NCBI GenBank assembly: GCA_033439255.1
Contig: CM065879.1
Span: 2,336,501 to 2,400,500, forward strand
Source of the DNA: Hericium rajendrae
Lineage: Eukaryota > Basidiomycota > Agaricomycetes > Russulales > Hericiaceae
Length of the DNA stretch: 64,000 nucleotides
Direction of reading: 5' to 3'
Both the position numbers and the translations under genes were made by a program. This document shows, piece by piece, positions 44,456 through 53,240 of the stretch (positions are counted from its first letter, which is position 1; each line of letters opens with the position of its first letter). The notes beneath the pieces were generated by a model, which saw nothing but the letters and a program-made list of their open reading frames with translations, was not told the DNA's origin and made no database searches.

Positions 44456-44463
44456 CGGCGAAC
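44211..44463. repeat. Segmental direct repeat, first copy (3' flank of secreted-protein relic)
   Basis: It starts CATGAGGACTCAACGCAGGA, matching CATGAGGACTCGACGCAGCA at 45598. Shared blocks follow (GATTCGATTCACACCGCATG, GCAGCCTTCCTGTCAGC/ACAGCCTTCCTGTCAGC, GACGACAGGCTCAA) up to the hAT element. Together with 45298-45560 it is one duplicate of 45598-46130, now split by that insertion. Confidence 0.75.
44456..44463. repeat. Target-site duplication of the hAT element, left (CGGCGAAC)
   Basis: Eight bases identical to 45290-45297 directly abut the left inverted repeat. Confidence 0.88.
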
Positions 44464-45289
44464 TAGGGTCCTGTGTAGAACGTTTTGTTTCTAACTGAGT
44501 TTATAACAGAGGTGTTATAAACACGTTATAAACACTCAGAGGGCTAGGGTACGCTTTTCTTGATGTTATAAACAAGCTGAGTTCATTACATAATGGTGTT
44601 ACTGAGCAGGTGGGAGGCAGATAACGACGTTGGGCGGTCGACACAAAGACAATGAACTGCTACTGATTGGACTACATATAGCAGGGAGCACGCTGTCTGC
44701 CGGAACACCGCGGGCGGTCGGCGACGGCAGGTCGAGCACAATGCCCTCGCTACCGCTTTGACCGTCAGCTCGTCACGCTCACCGACGCCGACGTTCGACT
44801 AAGTATGCCCGACAGCCCCGACACCATCAGCCTGTCAATCGGCACCTGATGCTCGACATGCTGCGCATGGACCAGCAGCGCCGCGCTGAGATCAACACAC
44901 GATGTCGGCATGGTGTACGCATGCGCCTCGCGGCCGTACGCTGCGTCGAACTTGCTGATTGCCTCCGCAAGGAAATAAGCTTCAGCAGGAGGTTCACTCA
45001 TGTAGACAGAGTCCAAGGAGTAATGTATGCGCATTGCGCGCGAGCGCGAGGACATTCTGTATGGCGTGGAAGGGTCCGCGGAAGACTGAGCGCCGGTGCA
45101 TGTTGGGGCTGGTCGCTGCAGAGCACTCGATGCTCCAACTGGACACCGTGAAGTATGAAATGGGGAATTCCATCTCATATGATATATTATTGCGTGAAAG
45201 TTTATAACACAGGTTAAAAACCCATGTTTAAAACACCTGGAGTTTAAAACGTGTGAAAAAGTCCATGGGGAGTTCTACACAGGACCCTA
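44464..45289. mobile_element. hAT-type non-autonomous DNA transposon, 826 bp
   Basis: The ends are perfect 18-bp inverted repeats, TAGGGTCCTGTGTAGAAC at 44464-44481 and its complement at 45272-45289, fitting the hAT terminal consensus YARGG. Exact 8-bp duplications CGGCGAAC flank it at 44456-44463 and 45290-45297, the size typical of hAT. Subterminal regions carry repeated GTTATAAAC/GTTTATAAC motifs on the left and related GTTTATAAC and GTTTAAAAC on the right, the kind of sites hAT transposases bind. The interior has no transposase. It sits just after the stop codon position of a decayed secreted-protein copy. Confidence 0.9.
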
Positions 45290-45297
45290 CGGCGAAC
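45290..45297. repeat. Target-site duplication of the hAT element, right (CGGCGAAC)
   Basis: Eight bases identical to 44456-44463 directly abut the right inverted repeat. Confidence 0.88.
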
Positions 45298-45560
45298 GCT
45301 ACTTGCACTTCGCGACCACGCCCTGCCGTGCCCAAACATAGCAGACGAAGCCAGCTGCTGCTGCGCCGTAGCCGCGTTCGCGTCCGTCCTGGAGTATACA
45401 CAGCTGAACACGGAAGAAGAAGCCATACACGACAGCGACGTACGAACTGATGTTGGACGATAGCCATGGTCAAGTTGCCGGCGACCTGATCTCGAGTCTA
45501 AAAGCGTCCGCAGGCACAGTGTCCGCTTTCGCGATGACGCAGTATTACTTATGCTATGGT
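45298..45560 (-). pseudogene. Decayed copy of the small secreted protein gene
   Basis: The minus strand retains recognisable parts of the family. The last-exon region reads TDANAATAQQQLASSAMFGH, as in TDAGAASLLATAQQQLNSSA of the intact copy, and the TGCAAGTAG at 45299-45307 corresponds to the Cys-Lys-stop end of the intact genes. Upstream, VIAKADTVPADAFRLE parallels VIAKALLTGQTAPADARDQV. The frame shifts after FGH, so the VVANCK ending is lost; another shift and in-frame stops break the middle, and the signal-peptide exon is missing at about 45560, where the next duplicate begins. The copy is clearly non-functional. Confidence 0.75.
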
Positions 45561-45597
45561 GTTATCGGCGTGTCTTCAGCAACAATGGCCGTCGAGG

Positions 45598-45886
45598 TCA
45601 TGAGGACTCGACGCAGCATTCGATTCACACCGCATGCCTTGAAAAGAAGCGCAGTATCAGCACGCCATATTCGCCACGCAGCCTTCCTGTCAGCCAGGTT
45701 GAGTTGAGGTTGAGAGAGCGTAGCGTGGCGCACCGCAAACTTCGGTCGTCAAGGAGCCCATGCATTGACGACAGGCTCAAAGCGCACCTCCAAAAAAAAA
45801 TAACTTCGCCAACTCGTCCTACATACAAACGACTAACCAACTGCTATCGTCCCAAATTGAAACCACGGCCCATCCACCAACAAACC
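45598..45886. repeat. Segmental direct repeat, second copy (3' flank of secreted-protein copy 2)
   Basis: It matches 44211-44463 in order, with several short indels. It lies 3' of the intact gene at 45887-46506, showing that the duplicated unit was the gene plus about 290 bp of downstream DNA. Confidence 0.75.
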
Positions 45887-46506
45887 CTACTTGCAGTTCG
45901 CAACAACGCCCTCCCCAAACGTAGCCGACGAATTCAGCTGCTGCTGCGCCGTAGCCAGCAGGCTCGCCGCACCCGCGTCCGTCCTGCAACCCACATCAGT
46001 TCACACGCGCACTTGAGTGAAGCGCGATGGGACGCACGAGTTGACGCTGGACAGCGCCCCGATGGCCATGGTCAGATTGCCCGCGACCTGGTCTCTCGCG
46101 TCCGCGGGCGCGGTCTGGCCAGTCAGCAGTGCCTTGGCGATGACGCCGACTGCGCCCTGCGCGCCCGCGATGCCGGTCTGCAGCGTGTCGACGTTGGCGT
46201 CGCCCCTGCATATGCGAAACGGCAACGTCAGAATACGGATGTAAGTATCGGGCGGACGCTGGACGCACGGGAGGGCGGTGGCGAGCGAGGTGGCGGTCTT
46301 TTTCGCCTGGGCGAGCTTGAGCACGATGCCGGCGCGGTCGACGTTGCACTGGATGTCGCCGATCTGGCGGGACCTCAGAGGCGCTGCGTGGATAAAAACA
46401 GAGTGTGAGATGCGACTGCAGATATAGGGGTTTGGGACGGACCGGCGAATACGAGCACGCAGTGCAGGGCGGCAAGAAACGCGATGATCCGGAGGTAGAA
46501 TGACAT
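45887..46506 (-). CDS. Small secreted protein, copy 2
   Basis: Four exons encode about 145 residues: signal peptide MSFYLRIIAFLAALHCVLVFA, then APLRSRQIGDIQCNVDRAGI, VDTLQTGIAGAQGAVGVIAK, GQTAPADARDQVAGNLTMAI, and the ending LNSSATFGEGVVANCK. It has two conserved cysteines as in copy 1 and the same intron positions. TATAAAA on the minus strand at 46651-46657 lies about 145 bp upstream. It is the intact parent or sister of the relic at 45298-45560. The function is unknown; it is likely extracellular or cell-wall-associated. Confidence 0.75.
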
Positions 46507-47366
46507 GGTGACGACGGTGTTCAAAAAGGAAGCGGCGGAGAGAAAGTGAAGTTGGCTGTTTCGAAGAAGAATAAAAGAGGTCAACTCGGACTCCAGGTCC
46601 TGTAGAAGAGAATGGCGAAGGTGCTGGAGAACGGCGGCGGTGTGCGCAGGTTTTATACGGCGAGCTCTGGCGAGTCTGCACCCGGTGAGAATGAGAAATG
46701 CGCGATGCGATGCAACACGGAGGGCACCTTGAGCACCTTGACGACCACCATTGCACCCGAACGGCACGTTGACTGACTGTGAGCAATCAAGCCAGAAAGG
46801 ACGAGGAAGAAGCAGAATGAAGCATGCAGGCGGCCGACGATCACGTCCTCATTTGATCGTATCCGCGGTGTCTGCATGAGGTCGTGCTGAGAAGCGGGTG
46901 GCCTGCCAAGATACAGGAATGAATCAGGACTTGGTCGCCTTTGGGGGATGGTTTGCGGTGTCTCCGTGAGTATTCCGTCCATCGATGGTCGATGATTGCC
47001 TTCGCCGTTGCTGCAGGTCGCCGCGACCACCGAGGCGCTTACAGCTGCTCACCTGCTACTTGAGTACTTCCATTCTGGCTGAGATAAGTCTTGGTTAGAC
47101 AGGATGTGCCGTGTTCATTCGAAAACAGCGAAAAGAGCACTCTCCAGCCATGGAACGTGTAGTCGCGGTGAGAGAGGTGCTGTTGATGCCGGTGCGTGAC
47201 ATACTGTACAGTGTTACCGTAACCTCCTCGATCACGCTGTGACAGGATCCCCGCCCCGCCTAATTTTCAGACCACCACTCTCTCTGACTGCATACTAATA
47301 TAAACCCAGCCTCCCTCAGCCACCTCTCAATTCACCCATCCACTCTCAACCCATGTCAGCTTCAAG
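46507..47366. promoter_or_regulatory. Divergent upstream region (secreted protein copy 2 / ZZZ3-like gene)
   Basis: This 860-bp region separates divergent start codons. It has the TATA box for the secreted protein (46651-46657, minus) and TAATATAAACCC at about 47296-47307 for the plus-strand gene. No other gene is seen. Confidence 0.45.
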
Positions 47367-48617
47367 ATGGGAAACGACACGTACGCCCGCTCTTCCATGC
47401 TCCAGCCCCCACGCTCCTGCTAACCCCCCCCCGCAGCTACACCGCGCTTTCGACGTTTATACAGTCGCAGAAACTCCTGCTCACGCAGACGCAGCGTGAC
47501 ATAGAACGACTACAACAGCTCCGCGAAGACGCCCTCACCGACCCGGATGCAGTCCTCCATCACTTGGACGATAAGGTGACACCTTCCGCAGAGTGCCCGA
47601 CGTCACCGCTGACGCCGGTATCCAGCTCAACGACAGCATCACGCGCCTTCATGACCACCCCGCCTCCGCGGCCGAGCTCCCGCAAGAGGTCGACTGGTCG
47701 CTCTTCCAGTCCTGCGGTACGCCCAGCACCCCCCTCTCACCCTAATCACCGCTCACCGCTCACCCACAGACCCCGCCCAAATGCGCCTCCTAGCCTCCAC
47801 CATGCGCCTCGCGCACCACGCACACACCCAGCCCTCCCGCACGCAGCGCACCCCGCTCTCGCCCCTCCAACAGCTCGTCAAAGACGCGCGCCGCACGCTC
47901 CTCGACCCGCTGCTCGCCTCCCTCGCGCTCTCCGACGCCTCGAGCGACAGCGACGGCGAGGAGGAGGTGAGCCCCGCAGAGCGCAGGCGCGCGGAGTTGC
48001 GCGAGCTGCGCATGCGCCGCATCGGCGAGGGCGGGCTCACGCTCCCGCGCGGGCTCAGCGGCGTGCACGTCCGGCGCGACCAAGCCGACGAGAGCGCCGA
48101 GGTCTCGATCGCCATGGAGGACGACGCGCACCCCGCCCCCATCGCTCCCGACGCGCCCCCGCTCCAGCCGCCCGAGCCCGCCAAAGCGCCGCGCCCGCCG
48201 AAAGTGCCGTCGCGGAAGGCGAGCGGCGCGAATCGGACGGCGAAGGTGAAGCGCGCGCCCGAGCACGACGATCCCGCCGCCGCCGCCGCCGCCGACGCGC
48301 CATCCGCGAAACGCGCTAGGCCGCGCCCGGAGACGTACAAGCAGGCCTGGTCCGTCTCCGAACAGCACCTCCTCGAGCGTTTGCTCGACGAGATCCCCGA
48401 CGGCGAGAAGAACCGGTGCGTGCGCCTTTTCCCCCGTTGTTGTGCCGGTGTTGAGTGTTGGGTGTTGTGCAGGTGGGCGAAGATCTCGAAGGCGATGGGC
48501 GGGAGGCGGACGCCGCGGCAGGTCGCGAGTCGGGTGCAGAAGTATTTTGAGAAGCTGCGGCGGTTTGGGGTCGAGATTGGGGGTGGGGGGATGCGGGGGA
48601 CGGAGGAGCCGGAGTGA
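47367..48617 (+). CDS. SANT/Myb-domain protein resembling ZZZ3
   Basis: Five exons encode about 390 residues. The N-terminus has a helical segment (FIQSQKLLLTQTQRDIERLQ), followed by an acidic-Ser region and a long Pro/Ala-rich, Lys-containing linker with basic patches. The C-terminus is a SANT/Myb domain: YKQAWSVSEQHLLERLLDEI, then, after an intron splitting an Arg codon at 48417, RWAKISKAMGGRRTPRQVAS and RVQKYFEKLRRFGVEI. The QVASxVQKYFxKL signature is characteristic of the ZZZ3 subunit of metazoan ATAC histone acetyltransferase; here no ZZ finger is seen. A nuclear chromatin role is likely by family. An upstream ATG at 47353 in another frame makes a short uORF-like start. Confidence 0.72.
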
Positions 48618-48999
48618 TAACGAGGGTAAAGTGGTGACGATGAAAAGTATTTTATTATCTCGATGTTGCTTGATGGGTCTGTTCTGTTTGTGCACTTTCA
48701 AGGTAGTGTAAACGTCACCAGCCCATCACCGAAGGTAAGTGCACAAGACCTACCTACGTCAGCCGTGGGTAGGCAGCCCTCCCACTCGGCTGAGAATGAT
48801 CGGTGCAAGATTCAAGAGCAACACATTCATTCGCCTCTGCGTACGGAAACATGAGCATCTCTCCCATATAGTGGCAATAATTTATTGTATAAATTACACA
48901 ACCGAAAACATGAAGAATGAAAAAGCACACACACTATGATATATAGAGCAAACGACCCAAATGTCCAATGAAGAAACGTTGAGTCCGAGCCTGGCGGTG
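48618..48999. other. Intergenic between convergent genes
   Basis: These 380 bp hold the 3' ends of the ZZZ3-like gene and of the minus-strand small coiled-coil gene. They become AT-rich from 48860. No gene is seen. Confidence 0.5.
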
Positions 49000-49686
49000 C
49001 TACCGTCTGCGGAACTTCAGCGACCGGAAAAATCTGCGCTTGCGCTTCTGCGCCAGATGCTCCTGCAGAATCTCTTCAGTCTGTTGAGGTGGTGAGTCCC
49101 TCATACGGAAGACAGTTTCCAAAGGGATACATACCCTCTCCAGCCGTTCATCCACCTTCTCATCGGTCAGTTTCCCTCTACCCAAAATGCAAAGCGCAGA
49201 CACACCTGTCTCATCTGGGCCTTCAACTCAGAGACATCTATGCGCAGTCTTTGCACGTCCTGCTCCGTGGAAGCCTGTCTAGCATGTGCAGCTTGTTAGA
49301 CAATCAGTCCACATACGTTCGCGCATGAGTGATGAGACGCACTGGTTGGGGCCGGCGCGTCGGCGACGCCCATCGCAGGCAAACTGCGCGTGCTGACTCC
49401 AGCTGCAGAATAACATAAATCGTCACGCCCGCGCGCGCAAGGGCGCTGCGCACGCTTCGGCCCGTTGCAGCCTTCTAACGGCGCTGCTCCCCACAATGTC
49501 AGACTGGCAGTCCGCGCCGCGGAGTGAAACGCACTCACGATTTGTTGTTGTTGAGACTAGAGGCGAAGAGGGGTATACGGCGTTCGTGTCCTCGAAGGAC
49601 GGCTTGCGGCGCAGGTAGCGCGGGATGGCGGAGGCGACGGTGCAGGGCGAGGACGCCGAGGTAATGTGGGATTCTTTCTCGGCCAT
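49000..49686 (-). CDS. Small coiled-coil protein with basic tail, unknown function
   Basis: Five exons are inferred, about 125 residues. It starts MAEKESHITSASSPCTVASA, then IPRYLRRKPSFEDTNAVYPS; a Ser/Ala-rich middle; a helical stretch ARQASTEQDVQRLRIDVSEL; KVDERLER; and a last exon TEEILQEHLAQKRKRRFFRS that ends LKFRRR. Introns at about 49549-49402, 49347-49298, 49206-49168 and 49128-49087 have standard borders, and the last has a GTATGT donor. The strongly basic C-terminus could target membranes, RNA or the nucleus. I do not recognise the family. Confidence 0.5.
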
Positions 49687-50043
49687 GGTGCGAGTTAGGG
49701 ACAATGTTAAGGTTACATTTTATCTGGCGGCACAGAGACTTATACCTCGACGCAGGCACAGCCTAGCACGGAAGTTTCGCGGACACACGGAACGCATTTT
49801 GAATGGCGAGAGGAGGACTGCCGTACACATGTCTCGGATGCGACTGCAGCAGCAGAGCCGCACGAGATCGCGTCGTGAGCGTGGGAACGCCCGGCACTCT
49901 CCAGATCAGCTGACGCCCATCATGCGTCACGCAGCTGCGTTCGTTGCAGTCCTCCATCCGTTTCGTGTCCGTTCCCAGCGCACAGCACCCCGCCAGCGCA
50001 TAGACCGCCCCCACGCACCGCATACCTATACCGCGCGCCCGCC
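49687..50043. promoter_or_regulatory. Divergent upstream region (small coiled-coil gene / PBDC1-like gene)
   Basis: These 357 bp separate the two start codons. No TATA box or other clear motif is seen. Confidence 0.4.
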
Positions 50044-51057
50044 ATGTCCACGCCGTTCGACCCCAACACCGCGCAGAATCTCGTCGAGGTGCGTGTTTTG
50101 CTTATGCTCGTGCGGGGCTCGGGTGCTCAGTGCAGTCTGCGCATCGGAATTATAATGCTAGATCGAGAAACAGTGCGTGTCTTTCGCAGCACGTTGTGGG
50201 ATGCCGTGCTGATGTGGGGGGTATGGCGCCAGATTTGCCGTCAAGGCCGTCGAACACGCACAGGTAGGGTAGCTCGTTTCGCCGTGGCCCCGCTCACGCC
50301 CGCCGCAGACGTACTGGGGCCTTCTCGAGAAGATCGAGCCCAAGGACCTGAGGCTGACCAAGTGCGCCTAGCCCCTCTCCCCTCCCCGTATCTGTGCGCA
50401 CTGACCGCCCGCGCGCAGGCTGGACGACGAGATCTTCGAGCACGCGATGACGGTGTTCCCGGAGTTCGCGGCGCCGCACGAGAAGCTCGTCCGGCTCGAC
50501 GAGGACTGGATGAAGAGCAACGCCGGGAAGGAGCGCTGGCGCAGTTTCATCGCGAGGTGCGTGCGCCCTCCGCTGCTGCGCCTTTTCTTTTCCTGCGTTT
50601 GACGCGCGCGGGGTGTGGTGAACAGCTATGAGAAGAAGATCAAGGATTATAATTTTGGATCGCTGATCCGCACGGATGCGACGAAGGAGTATAGCGAGAA
50701 GAATACCATTTTTGGTGCGTTTTGCGTTTTTGGAGCGGGGCAGTGCTGATGGGTTTGTGGATGCAGTGACTCGAATACAGGTGCGTAGTGCTGTTTCTGG
50801 CGTTCTGTAGCGGCTGTTTCGTACTGACGTTAATCGTATGTATAGTTCTATGCCATCGAGGTGAGCTGGACTGGTGCACGATTTGTCGGGAGGTAACACG
50901 CTCACGGCCGTCCGTCGCGTAGATTGCTCGGAATAGACTCGGCCTTAACGATGAGGCCCATAAACTCGCCGTAGAAGAGGCCAAGAAAGACGCGGAGAAG
51001 AAAGAGCAGGAGGAAAAGACGAAGGCAGAGAAGAAGAAGAAGAACGGCAAGTCGTAG
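50044..51057 (+). CDS. PBDC1/YPL225W-type protein (eEF1A chaperone family)
   Basis: Nine or so very short exons give about 176 residues: MSTPFDPNTAQNLVE, IEKQFAVKAVEHAQ, TYWGLLEKIEPKDLRLTK, LDDEIFEHAMTVFPEFAAPH, GKERWRSFIASYEKKIKDYN, FGSLIRTDATKEYSEKNTIF, VTRIQFYAIEIARNRLGLND, and a Lys/Glu-rich tail ending KKKKNGKS. The AVKA.EHA..YW.LL..I...LRLTK..DEI and W..F...YE..IKDYNFG.L.R signatures are those of PBDC1 (old name: polysaccharide biosynthesis domain-containing 1), whose yeast member YPL225W has been described as a co-translational chaperone for eEF1A. The name polysaccharide biosynthesis is misleading. It is probably cytosolic and associated with ribosomes. The tail also serves as a coiled-coil-like basic extension. 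Confidence 0.85.
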
Positions 51058-51608
51058 GACGCTTGGTGATCGACGGAAGTCTGAGTCCTGTATTCGCCTC
51101 CCCGCATTGGCTGTATTTATTATTGTGGAAAATGTTACGATGCGCGAGGGGGCCTTGGTTGGTGTCGTTGGAGCATGTTCTCGCCGTTGGAAGGGGATTG
51201 GACATGCAGGAGGCTTGAAATGGCGCGCGAGACGGACATATCCAGTGAGCACACGGTGCCCTTCCGCTATCTGACTACGAGAGCGGTCATTGTCATGTAA
51301 CAATTCCAAGGCGAAGACTGGATGACGTTCCGCGGCCTTATTTAAATCTGTGGCATGCTTTGCCGAGGCCACTTCAAACGTCTCGCTGATGTCCAAAATG
51401 AGCTCCTCATCCAATCACGTCGCACAAATTGGCGGACTCTCAATGTAAACGTCCTCAAAAACACATCCTAGATAGATCAAAAATACAGTAAGGCCAAGGA
51501 AAATCATCCGCTCCACAGTCAAAATTGGAAAGCCCACCTCACAACAGCGAGAGGCCAGATCTGTCTCGAGCGTCAACCGCGGCACTTCAGCTATTCACCG
51601 ACCAATCA

Positions 51609-51805
51609 TTGCCGCTGGACTTGTTTATCAGGGTCGACCATGCATCTACCATCTCCCACACCACCCGCACCACCGCGATCGACTTGTGGGACCACCGCGT
51701 CCGTAGATCCTTGTAGACAAATGCAGATGCAGTTCCGCATCCCCGTCCCCGTCCCCGTCCCGCAGCGCAGAATCGCAGAACCGCAGGACGCAGATCGACT
51801 GGATC
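51609..51805. repeat. ~200-bp direct repeat, copy 1
   Basis: It begins TTGCCGCTGGACTTGT, contains GTAGATCCTTGTAGACAAAT at about 51703-51722 and ends GCAGATCGACTGGA. Copy 2 is 51979-52175. It also holds a CCCCGTCCCCGTCCCCGTCC microsatellite at about 51743-51763. Confidence 0.7.
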
Positions 51806-51978
51806 GGGGCGGGGGTATGGATTATTTGGTGGCTGTCTGTAAGACTTTCAAGAGGATAATCTCATGGCAGTCAATATTATGTAGAAAGCCAGCCGAGCAA
51901 TGGCAAGAGGCTGCATCTGCTCAGTGTGTCAGCCACGGTACAGAACCCCAGCTACCGCTGACCGTACTTACGCAGTGC

Positions 51979-52175
51979 TTGCCGCTGAACTTGTCAACCA
52001 GGATCAGCCGCGGCATCTGCCTAGCCTGCGCCATGTGCCTAGCCTGCGCCATGTGCCATGCACACTGCGATCGAGCCGTTGACCCACGGCGTCCATAGAT
52101 CCTTGTAGACAAATGCAGATGCAGATGCAGAGCCCCCTCGTGATCATCGGCAACGCAGAGCTGCAGATTGACTGA
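51979..52175. repeat. ~200-bp direct repeat, copy 2
   Basis: It begins TTGCCGCTGAACTTGT, contains ATAGATCCTTGTAGACAAAT and ends GCAGATTGACTGAC. Inside is an 18-bp tandem duplication (GCCTAGCCTGCGCCATGT twice, about 52018-52053) and an extended GCAGAT run. Confidence 0.7.
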
Positions 52176-53240
52176 CATGGACAACCGGGGCTCGCGAAGG
52201 CGGCGGGAGGCGTGCGTGTGATGGTCCAGGGCCGGCGGCAGCAGAGCACATGCGCGCCCATTTGGGGATAAGTAGGACATCTGCGGGATGCGCTCGCGCA
52301 GAGTAACCTGGCGAGCATGGGAGGGTAGGAAACGATTGGCAATGCGAGCTCCAGCATCATGGAAAATAAACGTGACGCCGCCACCAGGATGGATGGAAAC
52401 GATCACGAGGAGCAGAAAATCTGCATAGGTCTGTGTCCGGAAAGGACTTGGAAAGCCGGCGACTTAAATACGTGCGGATTCGTGATCGCGGAAGACTTTC
52501 AGCACCGACGTTGCTGACCCATCCGCTGCTCAAAATCCGGTCTCGCAGGTGGGTTAGCCTGGCGTGCAGACGGAGAGCGGCGTAGCCAAGCTAAGGAAGG
52601 GCGATCCAGCACGCATGTGCGCGTCGGACCATAAAGTCTGCCGAGGGTGCATCTCTATAGCACCCGCGCACGCGAGGTAAGGTGCCCTCCGGAGACGGGG
52701 GCTCCGACCGCCAGTGCGCGACCGTTGTGCGCGGTGGCTTGGTCATTGCAATTCGCATATGTGCGGGCGGGAAACGCACATGGTGGAGAGAGATGGTCAA
52801 TATCTGGTAGTTCATAGAAAAAAGGGTAATAGAAGCTGTTTGTGATGTGGACAACCATCGCGATATCGGACGGGGTCAGCTGCTTAGAATTCTGGAGAAT
52901 TGGCGGGATTCATACATGGCTTTTTGCGGTTTGAAAATCACAGCTTCGAATCAGACACGCACGAAACAGTCACACGCACCGGATATACAAAGCTTTTCCT
53001 GAGCAGCTTGAAGCGATAGGCGACTCAGCGTCGAAGTGGTGGGAGCAGCCGCTGAGAGCGACGGAGGCGCAGTACCGCGTCTTGTCACGCCACGTGCATA
53101 TGTGACCGTTCGCGTCGTGGGCGCGAGTGACGCGCCAGCAAAGGCAGCCTCGTGTCGACGTGCCTCCATTTTTTCTGCCTTCGCCTCCATCTCGCACCTC
53201 ATCCTGCAGGAACTGCTGACTCTCTTCGGCAATAATCGCA

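Larger units (their letters stand above)
51058..53240. other. Intergenic region with dispersed direct repeats
   Basis: No gene is recognised in these 2.2 kb. Two ~200-bp direct repeat copies (51609-51805 and 51979-52175) dominate the middle. A minus-strand frame at 51921-52406 (161 codons) crosses the second copy, has no known domain and is not kept. Just upstream of 53241 a CT-rich stretch (53160-53230) precedes the TOF1 start. Confidence 0.45.

Noticed and set aside
46001-46786. Minus-strand 261-codon frame covering secreted-protein copy 2
   Set aside because: It reads through introns and promoter in one frame; only its exon portions belong to the gene.
51921-52406. Minus-strand 161-codon frame in the repeat region
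   Set aside because: It overlaps a direct repeat copy, has no domain, and the equivalent frame in the other repeat copy is interrupted.
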